A stretch of 64,000 nucleotides of DNA, from the NCBI GenBank assembly GCA_023935145.1, contig CM043702.1, forward strand, positions 56,152,501-56,216,500, given 5' to 3'. The notes under the pieces are model-generated. The model had not been told where the DNA came from. It ran no database searches and saw only the letters and a list, made by a program, of their open reading frames with translations. Source of the DNA: Bretschneidera sinensis. Taxonomy: Eukaryota; Streptophyta; Magnoliopsida; Brassicales; Akaniaceae. Shown piece by piece: positions 11,661 to 22,932 of this stretch. A program made the translations under genes and the position numbers. Position 1 is the stretch's first letter. Each line of letters begins with the position of its first letter.

Positions 11661-13313
11661 TCATTTTAAAGTTAGTCATCTAGGAATAGAAACTAATATA
11701 TTAGGACAAACTTTATTCTTCCAATTCCTACAACCAGTTGACACAAGAGAATTAAATTTATTACAAACCAGTAGTTTACATAGACAGATAACTTAATTCA
11801 AAATAAACAAGCTCATATTAACTTTTTAAAAGAAGAAATAAATTATCATAAAATATAACAACAAGTGAAAGAACCTCAAATACAAACCTAAATAAAAGAA
11901 ATAGAAAACTTGTTTAAAAAAGAAATATGTGCTGATCTACCAAACGCTTTTTGGGAAAGAAAGAAACACATAGTATCTTTACCTTATTAACCAACTTTTA
12001 ATGAAAAAGATATCCCATCAAAATCCAGACCAATCTAGATGAATCAAGAATTATTAAAATATTGTCAAGAGGAAATAAAAACATTATTGCACAAAAATTT
12101 AATCAGACCTAGTAAGTCTCCTTGGAGCTGTTCTGCCTTTTATGTACAAAAGCAAGTAGAGTTAGAAAGAGGAGCTCCCAGATTAGTTATTAATTACAAA
12201 CCTTTAAAAAAAGTTTTACAATGGATTAGGTATCCAAATCCTAATAAAAAGGATATTCTTAATAGGCTTCATGATTTTACAATATTTTCAAAATTCGATT
12301 TAAAATCTGAATTCTGGCAAATTCAGATTAATGAAAAAGACAAATACAAGAATGCATTCAATGTTCCTTTTGGTCATTATGAATGGAACATAATGCCATT
12401 TGGTCTTAAGAATGCTCCTTTAGAATTTCAAAACATTATTAATGATTATTCTAACTTCAGTATAACTTATATTGATGATATATTGATATTTTCAAAATCA
12501 GTAGACCAACATTTTAAACACTTGAAAACCTTTTTCCAAATTATTAAAAGTAATGGATTAGATTTATCATAAACAAAAATGAAATTATTCTAAACTAAGA
12601 TAAGATTTTTAGGACATGTTATATTTCAAGGGACTATCAATCCTATTGATAGGTCAATTGAATTTGCAAACAAATTTCCTGATGAAATCAAAGATAAAAC
12701 TCAATTACAACGATTTCTTGGCTATCTAAATTATATAGCAGAATATATTCCCTATTTGAGACAAATTTGCGAACCTTTATATAAAAGACTTCGTAAAAAT
12801 CCAATCCCATGGTCCCCACAACATACAGAAATTGTCAAAATCCTCAAAACCAAAGTTCTGAGTCTTCCATGTTTAGGTATCCTTTGTCCTACTACTGAAG
12901 TTATTGTCGAAACAGATGCCTCCGACATAGGTTATAGAGGTATACTCAAACAGATTCTTCCTCAAAAAACCTATGAGCAAGTAGTTTGATATCATTATGG
13001 TATATGTCTTGGAGCACAAAACAATTATACAACAATCAGGAAAGAAATTTTATCCATTGTTTTATGCATATCTACATTTCAAGATGATTTATACAACAAA
13101 ACATTTTTGTTACGCATAGATTGCAAATCTGCAAAAGAGATTTTACTAAAAGATGTTCAAAATCTTGTTTCAAAACAAATATTTGCCAGATGGCAAGCCA
13201 TATTAAGTGCATTTGACTTCGATATTGAATACATCAAAAGAGAGAATAATTCTCTTCCTGATTTCCGTACCCAGGAATTTTTGCAGGAACTAAATACCAG
13301 CAAAAATTTGTGA
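11661..13313 (+). pseudogene. EPRV unit 1: reverse transcriptase and RNase H
   Basis: Reverse transcriptase with fingers at 12039 onward (APRLVINYKPL), palm motif SKFDLKS and IMPFGLKNAP, and the catalytic YIDD box at 12468-12479 followed by ILIFS. Compared with unit 2, a 12-bp in-frame deletion lies about 25 bases before YIDD. The RT end (KIRFLGHVIFQG) and RNase H (VIVETDASDIGYRGIL near 12900) follow, ending KRENNSLPDF. Stops at 11791, 12570 and 12987 among others break it. ORF1 stops at 13311-13313. Confidence 0.88.
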
Positions 13314-14412
13314 AGCTTCCCGCTTAAAGGGAAAGCAGAAAGTTGACTATCCCCCATCACCTCAAAAACCTCAAGATCCATCAGATTATTCTTCTTCAGG
13401 GCCACCATAATCTCCAATTCAACCCAAGACACTGCAAAATCCAAATAGATTTATTTCTCTTCAAGAATTCCCAAACCTATCACCACAATCTTATGCACAA
13501 ACACTATCTTCCCAACTTCATATCCAAACACTATCCCCTCAACCAAAAGTTACTCCTAGCCAATACTTTCAAAAGCCCACTCAAGAATATATAAGATGCA
13601 CCAATATCAGACAACCAACAGATGATCCCGAGCTTATTAACCATTACCTCTATGTTAATAAAGTATTTCCTGTAGGATTCCAATATGTTCCTGAAGATAT
13701 TAGAAAAACCCAAAAATATTATGAACTGATTCTAGTTGATACTAAATCAGTTGAAATCACCCACACCAAAGATCCTTCTGACCCAAATTTTATTGTTTAT
13801 TGAAAGTGCAATATCCTCAAAATTGTTCTTCCAGACAAAGTCCATGATCAATATCATCCAAATCCTTTTTCAGTATCTTTCAATCCCCCCACCTATAATT
13901 ATCATGTTTATCAGGTTGCTTGGTTCAATATGTTTTTTATTAGACCAAAAACACATTCCTGGTTTATATTTTTTGATAAAAAATGCAAAGTAGATTTGCC
14001 TCAATGGATTTTCGATTGGTGGCCATGTTGTGGCACTGAGCCCAATATTCTTCCCCCTATTACCCAAGAAGCCTTGTTTTATTTCAGGCAGACTACCAAT
14101 AATGACAAACCCTATTCTCATGATTTACTTTTTCATGCTATATTTGCCATCCCGTGGATAATTTCCTGGGATTATACTATTTCTAGTTCCACTACTTCAA
14201 ATTTGCCATCAGTTATGGCAATCAAGCGATTATTTAAAGTAAAATGGTGGGCCAAATATAATTGTTCATATTCTGATTTTAATACTGTCAAAACCTGGTT
14301 CTGTGACAATCCTCAAAATGAAAAAATTGATCAAAAGTTACTAAGGTCACCCGAAAGCCATAGATTATCAAAACAAGAAAGGAAGAAGAAGCTCCTTGAG
14401 GAGCTATCCTAA
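13314..14412 (+). pseudogene. EPRV unit 1: ORF2, tryptophan-rich protein of unknown function
   Basis: Second ORF after RNase H. In this unit its start codon is TTG where unit 2 has ATG at 35142, where it overlaps the ORF1 stop. The N-terminal 90 residues are Pro/Ser/Gln-rich. A conserved core follows, with many aromatic residues in its second half (13930-14412): AWFNMFF, SWFIFFDKK, WIFDWWP, PWIISWDY, KVKWWAKYNCS. The C-terminus is basic then acidic. Stops near 13346 and 13801 interrupt it. I do not recognise the family. Florendoviruses are reported to have a second ORF of unknown function here, which fits. A transactivator role would be a guess. Confidence 0.75.
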
Positions 14413-14866
14413 TTATCAGATAGTAATGAAGAAAGTATCCAAACTCCAACTGACAATCTCAACACCCCTCCAGACTATTATGGCCAAGATCCATATGATG
14501 GATATGATTATGACATAAAAGGATAGACAACAATGATAGACAGCAAGATAGATAACTCAAAAGCAAAAGATGCTCGGGACAGATGGCAGACAAAAACAAA
14601 TATCAACAAAACAACAGATACTCGTGACAAAAGATGCTCGCCAGCACATATTTTACTTTTCAAAAAGTAAATAAAGAGATCAGACCGACACAGGAATCCA
14701 AGGCGCACTTACTTTTCAAAAAGCAAAAGCAGATATTAGACTGACACAAGAAACCAAAACAGATGGACAGCGCAAAAGCAAAAGATTCGTCCAGCAAAAG
14801 CAGACACGACAATTCAAGAAAATTATTCACGGATTTAGAAACATTTGAAGTCCACAACTAGAAGTC

Positions 14867-14874
14867 TATAAATG
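14867..14874 (+). promoter_or_regulatory. TATA box of EPRV unit 1 intergenic region
   Basis: TATAAATG inside a block that is also conserved in the next unit (36703-36710). It lies about 530 bp before the ORF1 start, the usual arrangement for a pararetroviral genomic RNA promoter with a long leader. Confidence 0.65.
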
Positions 14875-15171
14875 TTTGTATTTTCATTGTATGAGTCAGA
14901 GTTAATTTTAGCATAGAGTTCTGTTTTTAAGAAGAGAGTTTTTAGTGCGAGATTGTAAAGAGTGTGAAAGAAGTGAGAAGTCATTCCACATAATTGCACT
15001 ATAAGCTCTTTTCCATTTCATGTATTTATTAAAATCAAAATATATAAAATCCATGTGTTTATTATCATTTTAAAACCTTACATCTTTTACATTATTCTCA
15101 GAGCCATGTAAAATGTTTTTCATATATGTGCTCATACTCATATTATCATTCTAATTGATACTGTTCACATT

Positions 15172-15187
15172 TGGTATCATAGCCATG
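15172..15187 (+). promoter_or_regulatory. tRNA-Met primer binding site of the EPRV
   Basis: TGGTATCATAGCCATG. Caulimoviridae prime minus-strand synthesis from initiator tRNA-Met, whose 3' end is complementary to TGGTATCAGAGCC. One core mismatch. An 11-13 base echo of its right half, CAGAGCCATGTAAA, lies upstream at about 15099. Confidence 0.75.
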
Positions 15188-15402
15188 TAAATTGTTTCCT
15201 TTATATTCTGCTCATATTCTTGTTTTGATTATATTGCTCTTAAGTCTTTAGCTCTGTTGTGTCTGAGTTTTGGTAAGGCTGTTGGTCAGCCCTTGTTATC
15301 TATTGGTCAGCCCATGGTAAGGGTGGTCTCAGTAGGTGGTCCTGGCAGAAATTATTCATTGTAGAACTATTTCCTTTTTAGCCATATTCTCAAACCTTTT
15401 TT

Positions 15403-16481
15403 ATGAAAAGATTATTTAGGAGACGTCGACAGGGTGATGACTCATCATACGTGTTAGGATCAAACACCTCATCACCCCCAAGATTTGATGATCAATCTGA
15501 TGATCACAATAGTCAAAACCCTAATCAGGCTATGAACAGTCAAGAAATTAACATTGCGAAGATTGAGCAAGATATGCTCAACTGGCATATTCCTAGTCAA
15601 AAGATAAATAGAATTTATCGGATTTTAAATATGATTATTCTATTAAAACAACTGAACAAACTTATAGTATTAGCAGAGAAAATGAAAGTATTAAATTATT
15701 ATCCTTATCCTTGATTCAGAAACATAAACAAGAAGGTTTTAAGTATTTACATTTAGGATTAGTTCAAATTTCTATTAAACCTTTGCATCGCTTAGGTATT
15801 AATACTCCTGTATTAATGATGTTAAGAGATGCAGGACATTTAAATTTTTCAAACTCATTATTATCTTTAGTAGCTTCAAACATACATAATGATCCTGTTT
15901 ATTTCAACTGCTATCCAAATTTCTCTATAGATTTGTATGATCATAATTTAATTGATACTATTACTTTAGATATTCAATTAAAAGGATTAGATATTAAAAC
16001 AGGAACTCGTAATTTAAATTTAATTTATAAAGTTTATTATAAAGTTATGACAACTAAAATTAACCCAAAAGCTTTATTACAAACCAAACCAGGAGAAACT
16101 TTGTTATTAGAAGCCAATACCTTTCATGCTAACACTATTACGCCTAAATTATTAAAATGGGATCAAATAACTATTCCAGATCATTGGAAATTTGACGCTT
16201 TATGTCCTCCCAAGGAGATAGCTAATTCCAATGTATCTCAGACTGATGAACATAGAGATGGTAGAGTAGTTATTAAGTTCACACATAATAATTCTCCATC
16301 ACTTTCAAGAATAACCAGTTCCAGACGAATTAGACCCCCTTTATATGAAGATTCCCAAGTTATACCCCCTCAGTATAGTTTTGATACTTTATCTAGAAAC
16401 AAAAGTTTATTAGGACTCAATTTTGACCCAACCATTCCTAGAGGATTATATGCGGAGTCCTTTAAATCAACCTTAGATTAA
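15403..16481 (+). pseudogene. EPRV unit 2: ORF1 start and movement protein
   Basis: ORF1 starts at 15403 with a basic N-terminus (MKRLFRRRRQ) and an acidic/polar stretch. A deletion around 15615-15635, relative to unit 3, shifts the frame. The movement-protein domain then stays open from 15711 to 16481 (256 codons), with LHRLGINTPVLMM near the start and a conserved WDQITIPDHWKFD further on. This is the most complete movement-protein copy in the window. A TAA at 16479 ends the frame, where unit 3 has CAA. Confidence 0.85.
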
Positions 16482-17350
16482 TCACAACTAGCAGAAACCT
16501 CAAGAAAAAATGAAGAAGATTATTCTCCAACTAAAACTAATATGGATCATGAACTTAATGTTATTATGAATTCCAATTATACTATAAATAAAGAAATATT
16601 AAAAAAAAAATTTTTATCTACTAAAAATAAAGAAAAATCTGATTGGTTTACGACAACCTTTTCTGATAATGAGCAAGCTCAAATTAGGGAACACTGGTAT
16701 TCACACATGAATGAAATTCAATGTGATATATATTTCTTTGATTTCTTTAAAATATATACATTTAACAATAAAATATATAATCCCTTTGCCAATAATCATC
16801 CTGATATTTGTAAAGCTAAAGAAATAGATGTTAATACACAACTTGATCAAAATGGGTCACTGCCAGTAATCATGTCATCTCATCCATCCATCCCCCACTA
16901 CAAAGGATAAATCTTCAAACACCACAGTATTCAACCACTATTTTTGCAACACCTTTCAAAAACACTAATAAGAATGAACCACCTAATCGTAATGCCCAAT
17001 ACTGTGATATTAGCAATATTTATAACCAAAATAATTTTACCAATCAAAATCTCCATACTATTTCCTAACATATTACTTCTATTGCCTCCACTGTCGATTT
17101 TATTGATAATAAGGTTACTTCCTTAGATAATAAAATCTCTGCCCCTTCTTCAAAAACCCTTGGAGAGAAAGAGAAATACCCATCTATAATTAAAAAACTT
17201 ATTCCACATTTATCCCCACAAATTCATATAGCCAAGGAAGACCTTGTCACACTTGATAATTCTGATAATTTATTAAAATCTATAAATGATAAGTTAAGAA
17301 ATCTGTCTATTAATATTGAAGGAGCCTCAAACATTAATGTTATAGATCAA
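16482..17350 (+). pseudogene. EPRV unit 2: linker between movement protein and coat protein
   Basis: Aligned with 8825-9382 and 38288-39100. 16542-16910 stays open (MDHELNVIMNSNYT, NKIYNPFANNHPDIC). Then the frame is lost (a base is missing in AAAATGGGTCAC at about 16850) and further stops follow. No known domain recognised. Confidence 0.75.
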
Positions 17351-18666
17351 GACTTAATTAGTGAAATTAGAGAGCCTGATGAGATGAACAAGATATATAG
17401 AAGAAACAATAATAAAGCCCCATTATCAACAACCCGAAATTATTATCCCAGACCCACTCCTCCGAATTTACAATATGAAGATAGATATTATGCTATACAA
17501 GCCAGATATGATGATGAATCCATATATGAATGGAATATAGATGGAGCCAGTGAGCACAATATCCTTAACACACTCCAAGAATGACTATGGCAGCCACTGC
17601 ATATAGGACACGTAGGGATAATATATATAAAAAGGAAACCATTCCTATAATTGCTGGGTTCACAGGGACCCTCAAAGGGTGGTGGGATAATTATCTCACT
17701 GATAATAATCGTAAAGAAGTTTTAGACACAACTGTAGAAATACCTTCAACTCAAGCTATACATGACAATCAAATTGGAGAAACTAGAATTACTACCGTAT
17801 ATATAAAACAAGAAAATGCCTTTGAAACCCTTGTATATGCTATCACTCAACATTTTATCGGAGACCCTAACAAATTTGCTGCTAGATCATCTGAAATTCT
17901 TATTAATTTAACCTGTCCAACTATGCAAGATTTTAGATGGTATAAAGATGTGTTTCTTGCCAAAGTATATACTAGAAAAGATAGCAACAACGCTTATTGG
18001 AAAGAAAAGTTTATTTAATGACTTTCGAAACTATTTGCTGAAAATGTTAGACAGAGAATTAGAGATGTCCATAACGGATCCATTCTTTATGATAATATCT
18101 CTTATGGAGAAATCATCGGATATATTAATTATGAGGAATTAGCCCTTTGCAATAATCTCAAATTAAAATCAAAAATGAAATCTGAACTTCATCAAAGTAG
18201 GAAAGAATTGGGCTCATTCTGTAGTCAATATGGGTATGAAACTATTAGAGCCCCATCTGCCGAAAAGAAAAAGAGAACTAAATATTTCAAAAAACAAATA
18301 TATAGATGACCCAATAAGCCCAATAGGTTTACTTCTACTCAAAAACCTCAAAAGCCCAAATTTAGGAAATCTAAAAGGCCTCAGAATACCCAAGCCTCTT
18401 CTAAGGTCTGTTTCAAGTGCGGACGCCTTAGACATCGGGCCAAGAATTGTAGAGTAAAACAAAGAATTAATGAATTAGAAATAGATGACACATTAAAACA
18501 ACAATTAACAAAAGTTATGATAAATGATTGACAATCAGAATAAGAGTATTCCTCTTCCAATGAAGAAGAACTTATTTATACTATTCAAGAAAATACAGAA
18601 TCAGATGACTCTAAGGAATCACAGTGCAATTGTGAAGAAGGACTCTGTTACTGTAAATCTATTAAC
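17351..18666 (+). pseudogene. EPRV unit 2: coat protein with CCHC knuckle
   Basis: Coat-protein core with YYAIQARYDD and FTGTLKGWWDNYLT, parallel to unit 1. One base is missing at about 17578, so the core is split between 17384-17584 and 17581-18018, and a TCA-to-TAA change ends the second piece at 18018. The zinc knuckle at 18409-18450 (CFKCGRLRHRAKNC) keeps all four ligands. The acidic tail to 18666 carries further stops (about 18528 and 18541). Confidence 0.85.
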
Positions 18667-19395
18667 ATGATAATGTCACAAAAAGAATTCCTTTTAGATA
18701 TTATCGATAAAATAGATGACCCTATATTCAAGAAAGATTATCTTGTAAAATTAAGAGACATTATTTGTGAAGAACAAAAATTGAAAACTCCTCCTGAACC
18801 CTACAATCTTGAAAAAGTACTAGAAAAAAATTTTCAAAAACCTAAGACCGCTACAATTCAAGATTTACAAATGGAAGTTAATACTATAAAAGAGCAAATC
18901 AAAACCATTCAAAAGGAGAACATAGATTTAAAAGCAAAAATGATTAATTTAGAAATAAATAATCTTAAAGAATTAATTTCGTCACATACTGACAAAAAAG
19001 AAAAAGCCCCTGTTATAGAACCAATTAGCTTAATAGAAAATGAACCAAGAGATAGTTTTGTTAATTTGATAGAAAGAATCAATTATCAAAAATGGTATAG
19101 TAAGATATCTATCGTTATTAATGAAGAATATCATATAAATACCACAGCCCTCGTTGATTCTGGTGCTGATCAAAATTGCCTTAAGGAAGGACTCGTACCC
19201 ACAAGATATTATGAAAAAACTTCAGAACGATTAAATACTGCTAGTGGATCAAAACTAAATGTAGAATATCAAATTACTAATTCTTATGTTTGTAATGACG
19301 GTTATTGCTTGAAAACACATTTCGCACTCATAAAAAATATCCACCAGAATATTATCTTAGGAACCCCTTTTTTTGACTCAAATATATCCTTTTAA
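18667..19395 (+). pseudogene. EPRV unit 2: coiled coil and aspartic protease, open frame
   Basis: A 242-codon open frame, a segment of the viral polyprotein. Residues 1-115 are Lys/Glu/Ile-rich with a likely coiled coil (EVNTIKEQIKTIQKEN). The retropepsin-like protease follows, with DSGAD at 19156-19170 and IILGTPFF near the end. Apart from lacking connection to its neighbours this copy looks undamaged: catalytic Asp, Ser and Gly are present. It ends at 19395 by a frameshift in the T-run at about 19368. Confidence 0.85.
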
Positions 19396-21007
19396 AGTTA
19401 GTCATCTAGGAATAGAAACTAATATATTAGGACAAACTTTATTCTTCCAATTCCTACAACCAGTTGACACAAGAGAATTAAATTTATTACAAACCAGTAG
19501 TTTACATAGACAAATAAAATTAATTCAAAATAAACAAGCTCATATTAACTTTTTAAAAGAAGAAATAAATTATCATAAAATAGAACAACAAGTCAAAGAA
19601 TCTCAAATACAAATCCAAATAAAAGAAATAGAAAACTTGTTTAAAAAAGAAATATGTGCTGATCTACCAAACGCTTTTTGGGATAGAAAGAAACACATAG
19701 TATCTTTACCTTATGAACCAACTTTTAATGAAAAAGGATATCCATCAAAATCTAGACCAATCCAAATGAATCAAGAATTATTAAAATATTATCAAGAGGA
19801 AATAAAAACATTATTACACAAAAATTTAATCAGACCTAGTAGGTCTCCTTGGAGCTGTTATGCTTTTTATGTACAAAAGCAAGCAGAGTTAGAAAGAGGA
19901 GCTCCTAGATTAGTTATTAATTACAAACCTTTAAATAAGGTTTTACAATGGATTAGGTATCCAATATTTAATAAAAAGAATCTTCTTAATAGGCTTTATG
20001 ATTCTACAATATTTTCAAAATTCGATTTAAAATCTGGATTATAGTAAATTCAGATTAACAAAAAGACAAATACAAGACTGTATTCAATGTTCCTTTTGGT
20101 CATTATGAATGGAACATCATGCCCTTTGGTCTTAAGAGTGCTCCTTCAGAATTTCAAAACATTATTAATGATATTTTTAATGATTATTCTAACTTCAATA
20201 TAACTTATATTGATGATATATTGATATTTTAAAAATCAGTAGACCAACATTTTAAACACTTGAAAACCTTTTTCCAAATTATTAAAAGTTATGGATTAGT
20301 TTTATTAGAAACAAAATTGAAATTATTCCAAACTAAGATAAGATTTTTAGGACATGTTATATTTCAAGGGACTATCAAACTTATTAATAGGTCAATTGAA
20401 TTTGCAAACAAATTTCCTGATGAAATCAAGGATAAAACTCAATTACAACGATTTCTTGGCTATTTAAATTTTATAGCAGATTATTTTCTCCATTTGAGAC
20501 AAATTTGCGAACCTTTATATAAAAGACTTCGCAAAAATCTAATCCCATGGTCCCCACAACATATAGAAATTGTGAAAATCCTCAAAACCAAAGTCCTGAG
20601 TCTTCCGTGTTTAGGTATCCTTTGTCCTACTGCTCAAGTTATTGTCGAAGCAGATGCCTCCGACATAGGTTATGGAGGTATACTCAAACAGATTCTTCCT
20701 CAAAAAACCCATGAGCAAGTAGTTCGATATCATTCTGGTATATGACTTGGAGCACAAAAAAATTATTCAACAATTAAGAAAGAAATTTTATCTATTTTTT
20801 TATGCATATCTAAATTTCAAGATGATTTGTACAACAAAACATTTTTGTTACGCATAGATTACAAATCTACAAAAGAGATTTTACAAAAAGATGTTCAAAA
20901 TCTTGTTTCAAAACAAATATTTTCCATATGGCAAGCCATATTAAGTGCATTTGACTTCGATATTGAATACATCAAAGGAGAGAATAATTCCCTTCCTGAT
21001 TTCCTTA
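19373..21007 (+). pseudogene. EPRV unit 2: reverse transcriptase and RNase H, cut by copia A
   Basis: RT open from 19373 to 20044 with APRLVINYKPLN and SKFDLKSG. A TGG-to-TAG change ends it at 20042-20044. The palm (IMPFGLK) and YIDD at 20206-20217 lie beyond, with a stop at 20230. RFLGHVIFQG opens the RT end at 20340, and RNase H begins near 20640 (VIVEADASDIGYGGIL). The frame runs to 21007, where copia A is inserted at the TSD CCTTA. The ORF1 end resumes at 35101. Confidence 0.88.
21003..21007 (+). repeat. Target-site duplication CCTTA, left flank of copia A
   Basis: CCTTA at 21003-21007 and 35101-35105 directly flank the copia A LTR ends. Removing one copy and the element joins the viral RNase H end to the ORF2 start in the same order as in unit 1 near 13262. 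Confidence 0.93.
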
Positions 21008-21742
21008 TGTTGGAAATCACCTTGGCAAGATGCCCAGGTGGTGATCTTCCAAACACCCAAGTCTAGAATGACTTGTAGAAAGAAATACAACTATCAAACA
21101 CAAGAACAAAAAATCAAAGAAAGAAAGAAGACAAGCAATTTGTTATCGAGGTTCGGCAATGTGTCTAAATCCCCATGAGTTCCTCCGACCTCTCTGCACT
21201 AAATCAAATGGTTCTTACAAGTTAAAACAATCCCCTTCAAGAAATCAAGTTTTGGAAGAAATAAGAAGAGAACAAAGGAAGAAGATGAGAACTAACAATG
21301 CTCTCTTCTCTCTCTTTTACAACCAACCTCACTACAAAGAGTCCTTCTTGTGTTTATGTTTCTCACACAATTCTCTCTTTATGTGTTTACAATTAATCTC
21401 ACAATGTAAACACATAGGAGTGCCTGCAAAGTGCGCCTTGAAACAGGGCAAGGTGCTCCTTGGCCTCCTCCAGCTTTGCAGCCATTCTGAGAGGCGCACC
21501 CTAGAGTAGGTGCGCTGTTCCCTGACCTGATACTACTCCCTTCTGCTGCTGTGCGCACACCCTTCTACTTATGTACAGAAGTGCGCATACTAGTGCGCAT
21601 GGCCTTCCCTTGCTCCAAATTGATGCACACACATGTGTATAGTCTTCTAACTTGCTGAACTTTAATCCTCCAATCTTGGTTTATACTTTAACCATCTTTG
21701 AGCCATGGTTGGACCTATGCAAACTTTAGACAAATACCAATA
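21008..21742 (-). repeat. 3' LTR of copia A (internally deleted)
   Basis: 735 bp, against 929 bp for the 5' LTR. Terminal TGTTGGAAATC is kept at the left. The right end is CCAATA instead of CCAACA. About 200 bp are missing after the block CTCACAATGT near 21405, the part that holds the TATA box in the other LTRs. Confidence 0.85.
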
Positions 21743-22859
21743 ATCTCTACCTTTGTCTAAGTGTTTAAACCTGAACCATTGTGCAGAAAGCTTCGGGATC
21801 CAAACTCATCATGAGTCATTTATCAACCGACTCCTTTTCTAAGTAGTCCAAAGCAATGATTGAACTTACTTAGAGGTAGAACTTTAGTACCAAAATCTGC
21901 AGGATTTTCTTCCGTGGCAACCTTGTCCACATGGATGCATTATTTCGTAACATTTTCCCGAATGAAATGATACCAAACATCCATATGCTTTGTCCTCTCA
22001 TGGAACACTAGATTTTTACACAAGTGCAAGGCACTTTGACTATCCGAAAACACCACAACCTGCTCATCCAGTACCTTCAATTCTTCGAGCAACCCTTTGC
22101 ACCACATAGCTTCCTTAATGGCCTCTGTAGCCGCTATGTACTCAGTCTCGGTTGTTGAGAGTACTACTACTGGCTACAACTGAGCCTTCCAACTTACACA
22201 ACATCCGTTTAAGTTGAAGAAGTATGAGATAATCGATCTCCTTTTGTCCCGGTCTGCTCCATAGTCCAAATCTGTAAACCCCTCAAGACAGATGGCATTA
22301 CCCCTCTTCTCATACACCAGCCCTACTCCTGGGCTTCCCTTCAAATACCTTAGCAACCACTTCATCCTAAGCCAATGCTCATTTATGGGATTACTCATAA
22401 ACCTGCTGAGAACACTCATTGCATGAGTAATGTCGGGTCTAGTGCTTACCATGGTGTACATAACAGAACCAACTGCACTAGAGTAAGGGACTTTCTCCAT
22501 TTCCTTCTTCTCCGCCTCCGATCTTGGACATTAATTGCTGGAGAATTTGAAATGACCAACAAGGAGAACCTTCGCTGGTTTGTTATCTTTCATAGAGAAT
22601 TTAGATATCATCTTCTTTATGTAGGAAGTTTGAGAGATCTTCAATCTATTTCTCTCCCTTTCCCGGATGATACACATCCCAAGGATCTTTTGTGCATGGC
22701 CAAGATCCTTCATCTCAAACTCCTCACTGAGTTGAGTCTTTAATTTCTTTATCTTCTCCATGCTGCTCCCAACCAGTAACATGTCATCAACATAGATGAG
22801 GATGATCACCACTACCTCAACCTTTTGCCATTTAAAGTACAAACAAGAATCATAGTAGC
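21743..22859 (-). pseudogene. Copia A: end of RT and RNase H
   Basis: Reads right to left. The RT end at 22842-22531 has the catalytic YVDD at 22783-22794 (IYVDDMLLVGSS), DLGHAQKILGM, and the usual KISQTSYIKKM. RT/RNase H junction motifs VPYSSAVGSVMYTMVSTRPDI follow at 22500-22174. The RNase H end is broken by stops (about 22173-21840). The first bases at 22859 continue directly from 30969 across the Athila insertion. Confidence 0.87.
22855..22859 (+). repeat. Putative 5-bp target duplication of the Athila element, left
   Basis: GTAGC at 22855-22859 against GTTGC at 30964-30968, one mismatch. Inferred from the copia reading frame, in which GTTGC occurs once at this place. Confidence 0.55.
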
Positions 22860-22932
22860 TAATTTTAAATTTTAAATTTTAAATTTTAAATTTTCATTTT
22901 AATTTTTTGTTTCTATTAGTTAGTTTATTTTA

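Larger units (their letters stand above)
14413..15402 (+). promoter_or_regulatory. EPRV intergenic region between units 1 and 2
   Basis: Non-coding region with a TATA box TATAAATG at 14867-14874, a putative leader of about 500 nt, and a tRNA-Met type primer binding site at 15172-15187 (TGGTATCATAGCCATG, one mismatch from the TGGTATCAGAGC core). Upstream of the TATA box are short direct repeats (AAAAGATGCTCG near 14563 and 14631, ACTTTTCAAAAAG near 14648 and 14711) that look like enhancer repeats. The next ORF1 begins at 15403. Region 36363-37137 is its copy. Confidence 0.8.

Noticed and set aside
14508..14857. Minus-strand frames with hydrophobic peptides
   Set aside because: In the viral intergenic region, produced by A-rich repeats read backwards; not conserved in the second copy at 36363-37137.
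21159..21509. 116-codon frame on the + strand
   Set aside because: Lies in the copia A 3' LTR and reads the LTR in antisense; no domain.
22375..22743. 122-codon + strand frame
   Set aside because: Antisense of the copia A RT/RNase H region.
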